From positions 434,001 to 498,000 of the forward strand of contig NZ_JAVRHR010000002.1 in NCBI RefSeq assembly GCF_031846445.1: a stretch of DNA of 64,000 nt, given 5' to 3'. This stretch comes from Croceitalea rosinachiae (GTDB taxonomy: Bacteria; Bacteroidota; Bacteroidia; Flavobacteriales; Flavobacteriaceae). A model generated the notes under the pieces. It was not told the origin of the DNA and made no database searches. It worked only from the letters and a program-made list of their open reading frames with translations. The position numbers and the translations under genes are program-made. Of the stretch, positions 25,235 through 34,532 are shown piece by piece. How positions within the stretch are numbered: position 1 is the stretch's first letter; every line of letters starts with the position of its first letter.

Positions 25235-27752
25235 CCTCGTTTTTAATATTTTCTTTTCCTAAAGATAGCATGTTTGCAAATAGTTTATAAGCGCCTGAAA
25301 CTCCGGCGGGCAATTCCCTAAAAAAGCTAAGTCCGGTATAAATATAGTTTCCCTTACCATAAGGAGCAACCAACAAACTACCAGTTTTGGCTGTTTCGCC
25401 CTTATCGCTCATAGAAAGTATAGGGGTAAATTCCTCACCCCATTCATTTGGAAAGTAAAGCCCACGCTCTTGAACCCAACCATCAAAGTCAGTTTTATCA
25501 ATGGTATTCGGAAAGTTAACCAAAGCATGATCTTTGGCAAGAATGGATACCTCAGCATTTTCATTGGTCACTCTGTCTCTTGATATTGTTAAGGAATAAG
25601 GAGCAATATTTTCAAATTGGTTACGCCATCTATTTGCAGTGTTATATTGAATGATAAGATTACCACCTTCTTTTACATAATCTAACAAATGGCTTTGCTT
25701 GAATTTGAGTTCTTCAACAACGTTATAGGCTCTAATTCCCACCACAATACCATCGTACTTATCTAGTGTACCTTTTTCAATTTCTGAAACATTTATGGTC
25801 TGAACATTATAGCCTATTTGCTCTAAACTTTCAGGAACTTTATCACCTGCACCTACAATATACCCAATGTTTTCACCACTCTTCTGGATATTCAAACGAA
25901 CTACTTTAGCTTCTGAAGGCAGCAGTATGGATTGTTTTGGAATATGGTCATAAGAGATTTCAGCTAGGGATTTGTCATAGTTTTTATCATTAACAGTTAG
26001 TGATGGACTGATATAACCTTCACTTTCATTGGCTGGTGGAGTTACTTCAAAATAAACTGTTTGAACTTCTCCCTTTTGTGTAATTGAAAAATTCAAAGCT
26101 TCAGGCTGTACGCTCCAACCGACAGGATATTTTATTCTTGCAATACCGGAAATATCATTTTTTCCAGCCCGAATGGCCAGTGCAACCTTCTTAGGTTGAG
26201 AATCCGAAAAAATCATGACATCATCTGTAAAACTTGCAGTCACCTCAGGTAAAATCACAAAGGGTTCAAAGAGCTCTCCTTTATCAGGTTTTGAGTAGCG
26301 TCGAAAAACAGGCTTAGTAAAATCTAATGTAGTGCCTGAAAAATCTAATTGAAAAATTGCTTCAAATGCTGCGGGTGTCTCAGGTTTGCCTATTAAACTT
26401 TTATCCGAAACCTTATACATACCTAAACTCCCCTTCTCATTCAACCAGTACGGGGAGGTGTAAGCGTTGTTTTCAGGAATTACAAATTCTAATTCAAGAT
26501 TCTCTTTCTTATTTTCTACAAGACTTAGATTTGGACTTAAAGAATTCTGACTGTTCTTTATATGTATCTTGTACAGCCTTACGTCGACCTCACTTCTATT
26601 CAACACCTCAAAAGTCACTTTTAAATTTTCATTTTGTACCGCAGAAGCTGCAGAGGCATTGGCTTCTAAATAAATACCGGAGCAAGCAAGAATAATTTCT
26701 TTTAGATGTTCGGATTTTAAACTTTTCCAATGCTCATCTTCAATATTTTGTAGCAGTTCATAAGCTTCAATTAATTGTCCTAAATGTGAAGAAGGGTCTT
26801 TAAAATTGAAGTCATTTTCTATAGCGTATAAAATATTTCCAATTGCCTCGCCATTTTCTATTCTTGACCAAGTGGTATTGATTCCATCAAAAAGATTAGA
26901 CTTATCCGGGGGCAAATCGCCTTTTAAAAGCTCTACATATTCATCTTGGGAACCTCTCAGTGAAATACGACCAAATCCTTGACATAAATGTTGACTACTT
27001 GCCAAAGAAGCAATTTCATTATTTGAAATACCCAATTCGGGGTAATAGACACCAACATCCATTTTCAGCATATTTGACTTGTCTGCTTTTTCAAAATTCT
27101 CTCGACTACCATAGAACCACCAATTTGTATTAAAAAATATACGTTTGGGTTGCCATATGTCTGTTAAGCTGAGTTGTTCAGGATAGGCACTTTTATTAGC
27201 TGCCAAATTAAAAGCCTCAACACTTAACATGGCCGATGCAGTATGATGACCATGGGTTGTTCCTGGACTTCTGTGGTCAAAGCGATTAATGATAACATCT
27301 GGTCTTAAATTACGGATAGTCCAAACGACATCTTCCAAAACCTGTTCTTTGTCCCAAATCTCTAAAGTTTCATCTGGATGTTTTGAATAACCAAAATCGT
27401 TAGCTCTACTAAATCGTTGTTCTCCTCCATCAACACGCCTTGCCCCCAATAATTCTTGAGTTCGCAATAATCCTAATAACTCTCTTAATTCTGGACCTAT
27501 CAAATTTTGACCTCCATCACCTCTAGTTAAAGATAAATAGGCGGTTCTTGCTTTAACATGGTTTGATAAATATGCTATAAGCCGTGTGTTTTCATCATCA
27601 GGATGTGCCGCAACATATAGTGCAGTACCTAAAAAATTCAGCTTTTGAAGCTCATGGTGAATTTGAGTTGAAGAAAGTTTTTTTGGTGCCTGTGCTTGTG
27701 CAAGAGCGCAAAAGAGGATTAAGCCTAGACCTAAAGCCTTAAATTTCTGCAT
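25218..27752 (-). CDS. Exported PIG-L (LmbE-like) deacetylase with C-terminal extension
   Basis: From ATG 27752 the protein has 844 residues with a signal peptide ending AQAQ. The N-terminal PIG-L domain (about 35-300) has the zinc motif AHPDDE (49-54), RGDGGQN and a THGHHT site near 165. A region of about 330 beta-rich residues follows, then a C-terminal ThuA/GATase-like domain (about 640-835, YDGIVVGIRAYNV, NLIIQYNT). PIG-L enzymes remove N-acetyl groups from sugars; export suggests a periplasmic or surface substrate. It is the first gene of the operon with the small membrane protein and symporter. Confidence 0.9.
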   Translation of the reverse strand: MQKFKALGLGLILFCALAQAQAPKKLSSTQIHHELQKLNFLGTALYVAAHPDDENTRLIAYLSNHVKARTAYLSLTRGDGGQNLIGPELRELLGLLRTQELLGARRVDGGEQRFSRANDFGYSKHPDETLEIWDKEQVLEDVVWTIRNLRPDVIINRFDHRSPGTTHGHHTASAMLSVEAFNLAANKSAYPEQLSLTDIWQPKRIFFNTNWWFYGSRENFEKADKSNMLKMDVGVYYPELGISNNEIASLASSQHLCQGFGRISLRGSQDEYVELLKGDLPPDKSNLFDGINTTWSRIENGEAIGNILYAIENDFNFKDPSSHLGQLIEAYELLQNIEDEHWKSLKSEHLKEIILACSGIYLEANASAASAVQNENLKVTFEVLNRSEVDVRLYKIHIKNSQNSLSPNLSLVENKKENLELEFVIPENNAYTSPYWLNEKGSLGMYKVSDKSLIGKPETPAAFEAIFQLDFSGTTLDFTKPVFRRYSKPDKGELFEPFVILPEVTASFTDDVMIFSDSQPKKVALAIRAGKNDISGIARIKYPVGWSVQPEALNFSITQKGEVQTVYFEVTPPANESEGYISPSLTVNDKNYDKSLAEISYDHIPKQSILLPSEAKVVRLNIQKSGENIGYIVGAGDKVPESLEQIGYNVQTINVSEIEKGTLDKYDGIVVGIRAYNVVEELKFKQSHLLDYVKEGGNLIIQYNTANRWRNQFENIAPYSLTISRDRVTNENAEVSILAKDHALVNFPNTIDKTDFDGWVQERGLYFPNEWGEEFTPILSMSDKGETAKTGSLLVAPYGKGNYIYTGLSFFRELPAGVSGAYKLFANMLSLGKENIKNEDEIKG

Positions 27753-27828
27753 GATTGGGATTTTAGTTAATCTCAAATATAGAAAGATTAAGAGGCAGCA
27801 ACCTTACATTTAGAACTTCTTTAACATG

Positions 27829-28371
27829 CTAAAAAGATGATTCTAAATCTTCACCTGTGGCGACCTGTTTTTGAATTAAAACAACCCCTTTTTGTAATAA
27901 AAGATTATTGGGGTAGGTAAGTAACTCACCATTATCTTTCTTTAGGTTAACATTGAAGGCCTGAATGTTAATAATTATAGCCTCTTCAGGAAAATCTTTA
28001 TCTAATATTCTAATTCTATCGCCAATTTTAAAAGGAAAATAAAAGAACAAAATAATCCCAGAAGTAATATTGCTTAATATAGACCAAGTGGCAAAAAGTG
28101 CTACCCCTAATACGGCAAATATTGACGAAAGAATTAGGCCAAGTTCTTTAAAATCAACTCCCCAAATAAAAATCATTGCAACAACAAGAATAAAAAAAAG
28201 GCCAAAAGTAATGTACCTGCCCACTAATACGGCTCTCACTTGGTTAATATCACTGATTCGAGCAATCTTTCTAATGGTCATTACTGCCAGAAATCGAAGA
28301 ATTAGGAATACTACCAGTACAATTAAAGTTGTCGTTAATTCAGTTTGATAATCTTTAATAAAGTTGTCCAT
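27829..28371 (-). CDS. Small mechanosensitive channel (MscS family)
   Basis: The 180-residue protein has three hydrophobic segments (about 15-35, 55-75, 80-105). The third leads into the pore-lining and beta-domain pattern of MscS: GVALFATWSILSNITSGIILFF, in part, then FKIGDRIRI. The beta domain is followed by only a short C-terminus, so the cytoplasmic cage is largely missing. It should open under membrane tension and release solutes on osmotic downshock. Three bases separate it from the upstream lipoprotein gene, so they are one operon. Confidence 0.9.
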   Translation of the reverse strand: MDNFIKDYQTELTTTLIVLVVFLILRFLAVMTIRKIARISDINQVRAVLVGRYITFGLFFILVVAMIFIWGVDFKELGLILSSIFAVLGVALFATWSILSNITSGIILFFYFPFKIGDRIRILDKDFPEEAIIINIQAFNVNLKKDNGELLTYPNNLLLQKGVVLIQKQVATGEDLESSF

Positions 28372-28374
28372 GAC

Positions 28375-29331
28375 TTATATACCTAGGCTATCACGAAGAA
28401 AAGAGTCTTTATTAGAATTTTGACGCCAATATGGAGTTTTTAAACTTTTTAATTTGATGCCTTTTGAAGTCATCAACTTTGAATTAGATCCATAACCACT
28501 TTTAAACTCCTCAGACCAGCTTTCAATGGTATATGGAAAAGCTGAGGTAAAGTTGATGGAAACTTTTCTAATGCCATCTCCATAGTCAACGGTATAAGTA
28601 CTTGTACCATTTGAAGTTTCTAGTGATGCTATTGCATTTAGTGCCTGAATTTCTTGATGTTTGACCCTAAAAAATTCTAAAGAAGGAACAATTTGAATTT
28701 CACCAATAGGCAAGTTTTCAGGATTAATTCTGATTTTAGTCCAAATTTCATTTTCTAAAAAAGCTTTGTCCAAAGTCAAATTTTTATCTGCTTCCCCTTC
28801 AAAATAAGAATGTGATGTGAATTCAAACTTTTCGCGATTATTGAGTTGCGAATAGACATGGCCGCACCATTCTTGAATAGACAGACTGGTTTTTATAGCA
28901 TGTTGATTATCATATACAGGATAAAATGTGCTGCTCATAATAGAGTAGGGGTAAATACCTGTAAGGTAATTTTTGGTGGCGTTTAATTTTAAAACAGGAA
29001 TGTTATCTGAATTGCTTCTGTCTGCCTTTACTTGTATTTCTGGCAGAAAAGGTTCTGTGACGTAAATTAGCACACTTGTTCCCTCTCTAACTTCACCATA
29101 ACGGGCCTGTTCCAATTTATAGGAAGTAATCTCTGCATTACCGGCATACCAATACTTCTTAAATTCTTGAGATAATGGATTTTTTGATACTGAGGTTTCA
29201 GTGTTTACAACTTTTGTATTGATAGCAAGTTCTTCAACCTCTGGAGCTGTTTGCTCTTTACAACTTTCAAAAAGAGAAATTAGTACAGCGAACAAAACAA
29301 TGATTAATTCAAAACGAAGCCACTTTTTCAT
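28375..29331 (-). CDS. Conserved lipoprotein next to maf
   Basis: From ATG 29331 the protein has 318 residues with a lipoprotein signal (lipobox FESC, Cys at about 24). The mature part contains KYWYAGNAEITSYKLEQARYG and the closing KTPYWRQNSNKD. Homologues in Flavobacteriia are, from memory, often labelled 'septum formation inhibitor Maf', apparently carried over from the adjacent gene; no Maf fold motif is present here. The function is unknown; it should sit in the inner face of the outer membrane. It is 39 bases downstream of maf. Confidence 0.8.
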   Translation of the reverse strand: MKKWLRFELIIVLFAVLISLFESCKEQTAPEVEELAINTKVVNTETSVSKNPLSQEFKKYWYAGNAEITSYKLEQARYGEVREGTSVLIYVTEPFLPEIQVKADRSNSDNIPVLKLNATKNYLTGIYPYSIMSSTFYPVYDNQHAIKTSLSIQEWCGHVYSQLNNREKFEFTSHSYFEGEADKNLTLDKAFLENEIWTKIRINPENLPIGEIQIVPSLEFFRVKHQEIQALNAIASLETSNGTSTYTVDYGDGIRKVSINFTSAFPYTIESWSEEFKSGYGSNSKLMTSKGIKLKSLKTPYWRQNSNKDSFLRDSLGI

Positions 29332-29370
29332 AATATTAAGATGGTTTTTATCAAAATTAATCAAGATGTA

Positions 29371-29970
29371 TCAGTCAACCATGTTCATTAACGTTTTGTA
29401 AACTAAATGTGTAGGCATACCTACAACATTATTGTAAGAGCCTTGAATGCTTTCGATAGCGATAGCTCCCAACCACTCTTGAATTCCATATGCGCCTGCC
29501 TTATCAAATGGTTTGCACTTTTCAATATAATAGTTGATTTCCTCTTCAGTTATCTTGCCAAACTTGACTTTCGTAGTCATACTTATCGTTTTTTGTATAT
29601 TAGGGGTTGTAAAACAAACGGATGTAATAACATCATGCCAACCATCGGATAATTTCTTCAACATATCAGTTGCTTCGCTGTTATTACCTGCTTTTGCTAA
29701 TGATTCATCATTGTGCCATACAACAGTATCTGACGTTACCAATATTTCATTCGTCTGTAGAGTACCTTTAAATGGTGAAGCTTTTAATACCGCAAGATTT
29801 TCTGAAATTTTATTCGCTTTTAGTGTCTCTGGATAAATCTCTTCGACAGGTTTTAATCGAATTTCAAAATCTAGACCTAAATCTTCAAAAAACTGTTTTC
29901 TTCTTGGCGAACCAGAAGCCAAAACTATTTTATGGTTTTTAAGTTTTTTACGTAATGGGTTCTCAATCAT
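29371..29970 (-). CDS. maf: Maf-family nucleotide pyrophosphatase
   Basis: The 199-residue protein has the Maf motif VLASGSPRRKQFFEDLGL (about 16-33), then VTSDTVVW, and the region WHDVITSVCF. Maf proteins hydrolyse non-canonical or canonical nucleoside triphosphates to monophosphates (dTTP/UTP pyrophosphatase, YhdE-like), preventing incorporation of modified bases. It overlaps the upstream KdsC-like gene by 8 bases. Confidence 0.92.
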   Translation of the reverse strand: MIENPLRKKLKNHKIVLASGSPRRKQFFEDLGLDFEIRLKPVEEIYPETLKANKISENLAVLKASPFKGTLQTNEILVTSDTVVWHNDESLAKAGNNSEATDMLKKLSDGWHDVITSVCFTTPNIQKTISMTTKVKFGKITEEEINYYIEKCKPFDKAGAYGIQEWLGAIAIESIQGSYNNVVGMPTHLVYKTLMNMVD

Positions 29971-30490
29971 TTTTGGCGCTAAAATTTGAGTTCCAGTCCC
30001 CGCGAACTTTTAAAACCTGTTCAATGATATCGCGAACACAGCCTTCCCCACCGTTCTTATGAGAAACATAGTCACAAACCGCTTTTACTTCAGCAACCGC
30101 ATTTTGTGGACAAGTGGCCAGTTGTACCATTTTCATTGGTGGAATATCAGGCAGGTCATCGCCCATGTACAAGGCATTTTGAGGTTTGATGTTATAAATG
30201 TCCAGATATTCATCTAATGGTTCTTCTTTATGATGAGCGCCTAAATAAATATCGGTTACCCCCAAACCTTTCAACCTATTGCGAACTCCTTCATTACTTC
30301 CGCCTGAAATAATACAAACGTTATATCCTTTATCCAAAGCAGTTTTCAGGGCATATCCATCTTTTACATTCATGCTTCTTAACATTTCTCCAGTTGAGGT
30401 TATTAAGATAGAGCCATCGGTAAAAACCCCATCCACATCAAAGATAAAAGTGGTGATATCCTTTAAATATTCCTTATAATTTTTTTTCAT
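29963..30490 (-). CDS. kdsC: HAD phosphatase, KdsC-like
   Basis: The 175-residue protein has the HAD motifs: FDVDGVFTDG (17-26) with the nucleophile Asp17 and Asp19, IISGG (about 59-63), K at about 88, and MGDDLPDIPPM. There is no large cap domain, as in KdsC, which removes phosphate from KDO 8-phosphate in lipopolysaccharide core synthesis. Other C0-type HAD substrates remain possible. It overlaps maf by 8 bases and the upstream gene by 17 bases. Confidence 0.88.
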   Translation of the reverse strand: MKKNYKEYLKDITTFIFDVDGVFTDGSILITSTGEMLRSMNVKDGYALKTALDKGYNVCIISGGSNEGVRNRLKGLGVTDIYLGAHHKEEPLDEYLDIYNIKPQNALYMGDDLPDIPPMKMVQLATCPQNAVAEVKAVCDYVSHKNGGEGCVRDIIEQVLKVRGDWNSNFSAKND

Positions 30491-31235
30491 AGGTCTCTTT
30501 AATCGATTGGCTTAAAAGTTGGTATATTTTTTTATGGATAGGATTGTTCAATTCGTCTAAATGTTGTTGCATGGTTAACACATCATTTCGTCTTGCTGGC
30601 CCCGTTTGTGCCTTTTTAGGATTCAAAACACTGAGTTTATCCACTGTCTCTAAAATCAAAGGTTGTATCAGTTCAAAGGGTAAACTTTCCGTTTCACAAA
30701 GCTCTTGAGCAATTTGAAACAGATGGTTACTAAAGTTATTTGCAAATACTGCTGCTAAATGTAATTTTTTTCTCTTTTCAGACGAAATTTCATTTACCGA
30801 TTCAGTCAAAAAATTGGCGAACGTATTTAGTGTGCTTAAACCCTTTTCATCGCTAGCTTCAATACAAATAGGAATTTTTGTAAAATCGATTTCTTTGTTT
30901 TTTGTAAAACTCTGTAAAGGATAAAATACTCCTTTCCTTTTGGATCTTATGGAAGCCATTGAAATGCTACCTGATGTATGAGCGACGATTCCAGGTTTAC
31001 GGCTAACAATTTCGGACACTGATGCAATTTCATCGTCAGTTACAGCAATTAAATAGATATCGGCATTAACAATGGCATCTATATTTGTTGTAATACTGCA
31101 ATGTTCTGAAAAATATTTTAGGGTTTCCCTATTCCTTCCAAAAACTTGTTTTATTGCAACTTCATCAACATTTAAGAAAGCATTGAATAGGTGCGTTGCC
31201 ACATTGCCTGTTCCGATAAGCACAAATGAAAGCAT
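30474..31235 (-). CDS. Rossmann/DUF2520 domain protein
   Basis: From ATG 31235 the protein has 253 residues. The N-terminal Rossmann domain opens FVLIGTGNVATHLF (4-17) and includes LIAVTDDEI. The C-terminal helical DUF2520 domain shows HLAAVFANNFSNHLF and TGPARRND. The fold resembles pyrroline-5-carboxylate reductase and related NAD(P)-binding enzymes; the reaction is unknown. It is first in a cluster with KdsC, Maf, the lipoprotein and MscS. A TTG two codons upstream is possible, but it lies in the -7 box. Confidence 0.88.
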   Translation of the reverse strand: MLSFVLIGTGNVATHLFNAFLNVDEVAIKQVFGRNRETLKYFSEHCSITTNIDAIVNADIYLIAVTDDEIASVSEIVSRKPGIVAHTSGSISMASIRSKRKGVFYPLQSFTKNKEIDFTKIPICIEASDEKGLSTLNTFANFLTESVNEISSEKRKKLHLAAVFANNFSNHLFQIAQELCETESLPFELIQPLILETVDKLSVLNPKKAQTGPARRNDVLTMQQHLDELNNPIHKKIYQLLSQSIKETYEKKL

Positions 31236-31238
31236 GTT

Positions 31239-31246
31239 CAAAAGTA
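31239..31246 (-). promoter_or_regulatory. -7 box of the DUF2520-KdsC-Maf cluster, nearly leaderless
   Basis: The minus strand reads TACTTTTG, an exact -7 box ending only 3 bases before the ATG at 31235, so the transcript may begin at or beside the start codon. Confidence 0.5.
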
Positions 31247-31338
31247 CAAATTTAACAGGGTTTGGTTTTGAGAAATAATTAACAGTTTTGTTCAGCTTTT
31301 TAGTTTGGACGGCCGATTTTCAAAATGTAAAAACGCCG

Positions 31339-31346
31339 TACTTTTG
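31339..31346 (+). promoter_or_regulatory. -7 box of ccsBA
   Basis: TACTTTTG matches the -7 consensus and lies 18 bases before the ATG at 31365. No -33 TTG is seen at 19-21 bases. Confidence 0.5.
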
Positions 31347-31364
31347 CATGCCAAAGAATCGCAT

Positions 31365-34300
31365 ATGTTCAATTTGCTCAAGAAAACCCTCTTTTCAACT
31401 AAATTAATGGCTATGCTTTTTTTAGCTTTTGCCACAGCGATGGCCATTGGTACCTTTGTTGAGAGTTGGTATAGCACTGAAACTGCAAGAATCTACATTT
31501 ATAATGCCACTTGGTTTGAGGTCATTATGGTGTTTTTTGTGATTAATTTTTTCGGCAATATCTTCAGATATAAATTATTACAATGGAAAAAGTGGCCGGT
31601 TTTAGTTTTGCACCTTTCTTGGATTCTTATTATTATCGGTGCTTTTGTGACTCGCTACATCAGTTATGAAGGTATGATGCCCATTCGTGAGGGTAATGCT
31701 GAAAAAGTGTTCTATTCTGATAAGACGTATTTAACTGCTTTTGTAGATGGAGATATGAATGGAGGAAAAATGCGCAAAACTTTACAACACCCCATTTTAG
31801 TAACTTCTGAAGGTAAACGAAGTAATTTACCATGGAAAGGTGATTTTAATGGCCAATCATTTACTATTGACTATGTAGATTTTATCGATGGTGCCGAAGA
31901 AGGATTGATTCCCGATGAGAATGGAAATGAATACTTAAAAATAGTGGAAGCTGGTGATGGTCAACGACATGAGCATTACTTAGAAAACGGGAAAGTTGCC
32001 AGTATACATAACGTCTTGTTCTCACTAAATAAGAATACCCAGGGTGCCATTAACCTATTCACTTCTGATAGCACTTATTCTATTAAAACACCTTTCGATG
32101 GTGGTTTTATGCGTATGGCAGATCAATTTAAAGGGCAAGTGGTTAAGGATAGCTTACAAAAACTCCAATTACGTTCGCTCTACACCATAGCCAATATGCA
32201 GTTTGTGATTCCTGAACCTATAGTAAAGGGTAGTTACGGTGTTGTAAAAGTTCCTGAAAAGGAAATTACTGCGCAAACTCAAGATGCTTTGGTAGTATCA
32301 GTGACTTCAGATGGGCAAACAGTAGAGCGTAAGTTATTAGGTGCTCAAGGAACTGCTGAGTTTTCCGAGAAGTTTAATGTTGGTGGACTTGAGTTTTCCC
32401 TATCCTATGGTTCTAAGGTGTATGAACTACCTTTTAATATAAAACTGAATGATTTTATCGCGGAAAAGTATCCAGGTACTGATAACAGTTATAAATCGTT
32501 TATGAGCAAAATAACCGTTGAAGATGAACGACCTTTTGATTATGACATTTATATGAACCATGTATTGGACCATAAAGGATATCGTTTTTTTCAATCTAGT
32601 TTTATGCCAGACGAAAAAGGCACCGTACTTTCTGTTAATCATGATGTTTGGGGAACATGGATTACCTACATAGGCTATTTCTTGCTTTATATAGGCCTTA
32701 TGGGTATTATGTTTTTTGGTAAGACACGTTTTAAAGATTTAGCAAAATCCTTAGATAAAATAAAAAAGAAAAAAACGGCTTTAACAGTTGTATTGGTTTT
32801 GTTGGGGATGACAAGTTTGCATGCGCAAGATGTCAATACACACAATAATACTCTTCCAACCAAAGCTCAAATAGATTCGGCAATTACTACAACTACAGTT
32901 TCAAAAGAACATGCAGACAAATTTGGTGCTCTAGTAATGCAAGACGCGGGAGGTCGCATGAAACCAATTCATACCTTTTCCTCGGAATTGTTGCGTAAAT
33001 TAAGTGGTAAGAATGAATTTCGGGATATGAATTCCGATCAGGTGTTTTTATCAATGATGTTGAATCCGCCAGTTTGGTACAACACCGAATTTATTTCTTT
33101 AGGAAAGCGTGAAAATGATAGTATTCGAGAAATTGTAGGTGTCCCAAAGAGTCAAAAACTTGTAAAAGCCACTGATTTTTTTGACGCTACCGGAATGTAC
33201 AAATTAAAGCCCTATATGTTGGAGGCGACCTCCACAAATAACCCAAATAATTTTCAAAAGGATTTTAAAAAAGTGAACGAGCGATTGAATCTCTTGGATA
33301 TGGCCTTAAGCGGTCAAATTGTTAAGATTTTTCCGCTCTTGAACGATGAAAATAATAAATGGATTTCTCCTATTGAGTTTCGAGGGGGGCAGTACCAAAT
33401 TAGCGATTCACTTTATGCTAACTTCATCAATAACGGGTTGCCTTATTACTTGAGTACCTTGCAACAGGCTATTAAAACAGGAGATTATTCAGAATCGGAT
33501 AAACTTTTGGCAGCATTTAAGCAAAATCAACAAAACCATGGTTCGGAAGTACTTCCTTCTGATAAAAAAATTAAAACAGAGATTTTATATAATAAGTTAG
33601 ATGTTTTCAATAGACTTTATAAATACTATATGACCATAGGGGCATTTTTGTTTTTTATATTGATATTCAAAATCTTCAAAGAGCGAGAAATATGGAAAGC
33701 TGCAGCATTCTTCTTAAAAGGAATCATCATTCTGTTTTTTGTTTGGCATACTGCGGGCTTGGTACTTCGATGGTATATTTCTGGACATGCTCCATGGAGT
33801 AATGCCTATGAAAGTATTCTTTATATATCATGGGCCACAATGGGAATGGGTTTCGCTTTTGGGAGAAAAAACGAATTGACCATTGCAGCAAGTGCTTTTG
33901 TAACTGCCATGCTTTTATGGATTGCTCACCAAAGTTGGGTAGATCCATCCATAGCGAATTTGCAACCCGTTTTGGATAGTTATTGGTTGATGATTCATGT
34001 TGCTGTCATTGTGGGAAGTTACGGACCATTAACAGTCGGGATGATCTTGGGGGTGGTTTCCTTAATTTTAATCCTATTAACTACTGAAAAGAATAAAAAA
34101 CGGATGGATATCAACCTAAAAGAGTTGACCATTATAAATGAACTTTCTTTAACTGTTGGCCTTATTATGTTGACCATTGGTAATTTTCTTGGTGGACAAT
34201 GGGCCAATGAAAGTTGGGGTCGCTATTGGGGCTGGGACCCTAAGGAGACCTGGGCCCTAATTTCGATAATGATTTATGCATTTGTCTTGCATATGCGATT

Positions 34301-34532
34301 AGTACCTGGTATGCGAAGTAAATGGCTTTTCAATTTTGCCAGTATTGCTGCCTATGGATCTATTATGATGACCTATTTTGGGGTTAATTTTTATTTGGTA
34401 GGTCTGCACAGCTATGCTGAATCTGGTTCCGCCGCGATTACCCCTGACTACGTCAAATATATCGTTTTGGGCGTTCTTGTATTCGGAGGGATTAGTTATT
34501 GGAAATACAGGGTGAATTATGCCAAGACATAA
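31365..34532 (+). CDS. ccsA: Fused cytochrome c assembly protein CcsBA (ResBC)
   Basis: From ATG 31365 the protein has 1055 residues. The N-terminal CcsB/ResB part has several helices (about 10-100) and a large extracytoplasmic domain up to about 445. A second extracytoplasmic region follows, and the C-terminal CcsA/ResC part (about 760-1050) carries the haem-handling WWD motif WGRYWGWDPKETWALI (about 951-966). In system II, CcsBA exports haem and ligates it to CXXCH apocytochromes. The frame extends 20 codons further upstream to a TTG, but the -7 box lies within that stretch. Its stop abuts the stop of convergent M14. Confidence 0.93.
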   Translation: MFNLLKKTLFSTKLMAMLFLAFATAMAIGTFVESWYSTETARIYIYNATWFEVIMVFFVINFFGNIFRYKLLQWKKWPVLVLHLSWILIIIGAFVTRYISYEGMMPIREGNAEKVFYSDKTYLTAFVDGDMNGGKMRKTLQHPILVTSEGKRSNLPWKGDFNGQSFTIDYVDFIDGAEEGLIPDENGNEYLKIVEAGDGQRHEHYLENGKVASIHNVLFSLNKNTQGAINLFTSDSTYSIKTPFDGGFMRMADQFKGQVVKDSLQKLQLRSLYTIANMQFVIPEPIVKGSYGVVKVPEKEITAQTQDALVVSVTSDGQTVERKLLGAQGTAEFSEKFNVGGLEFSLSYGSKVYELPFNIKLNDFIAEKYPGTDNSYKSFMSKITVEDERPFDYDIYMNHVLDHKGYRFFQSSFMPDEKGTVLSVNHDVWGTWITYIGYFLLYIGLMGIMFFGKTRFKDLAKSLDKIKKKKTALTVVLVLLGMTSLHAQDVNTHNNTLPTKAQIDSAITTTTVSKEHADKFGALVMQDAGGRMKPIHTFSSELLRKLSGKNEFRDMNSDQVFLSMMLNPPVWYNTEFISLGKRENDSIREIVGVPKSQKLVKATDFFDATGMYKLKPYMLEATSTNNPNNFQKDFKKVNERLNLLDMALSGQIVKIFPLLNDENNKWISPIEFRGGQYQISDSLYANFINNGLPYYLSTLQQAIKTGDYSESDKLLAAFKQNQQNHGSEVLPSDKKIKTEILYNKLDVFNRLYKYYMTIGAFLFFILIFKIFKEREIWKAAAFFLKGIIILFFVWHTAGLVLRWYISGHAPWSNAYESILYISWATMGMGFAFGRKNELTIAASAFVTAMLLWIAHQSWVDPSIANLQPVLDSYWLMIHVAVIVGSYGPLTVGMILGVVSLILILLTTEKNKKRMDINLKELTIINELSLTVGLIMLTIGNFLGGQWANESWGRYWGWDPKETWALISIMIYAFVLHMRLVPGMRSKWLFNFASIAAYGSIMMTYFGVNFYLVGLHSYAESGSAAITPDYVKYIVLGVLVFGGISYWKYRVNYAKT

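Noticed and set aside
28375..29331. Calling this lipoprotein 'septum formation inhibitor Maf'
   Set aside because: The true Maf motif is in the adjacent gene (29371-29970); this protein has a lipoprotein signal and no Maf pattern.
31305..31364. 20-codon extension of CcsBA from a TTG
   Set aside because: The -7 box at 31339-31346 lies within it, and the extension is not hydrophobic or family-like.
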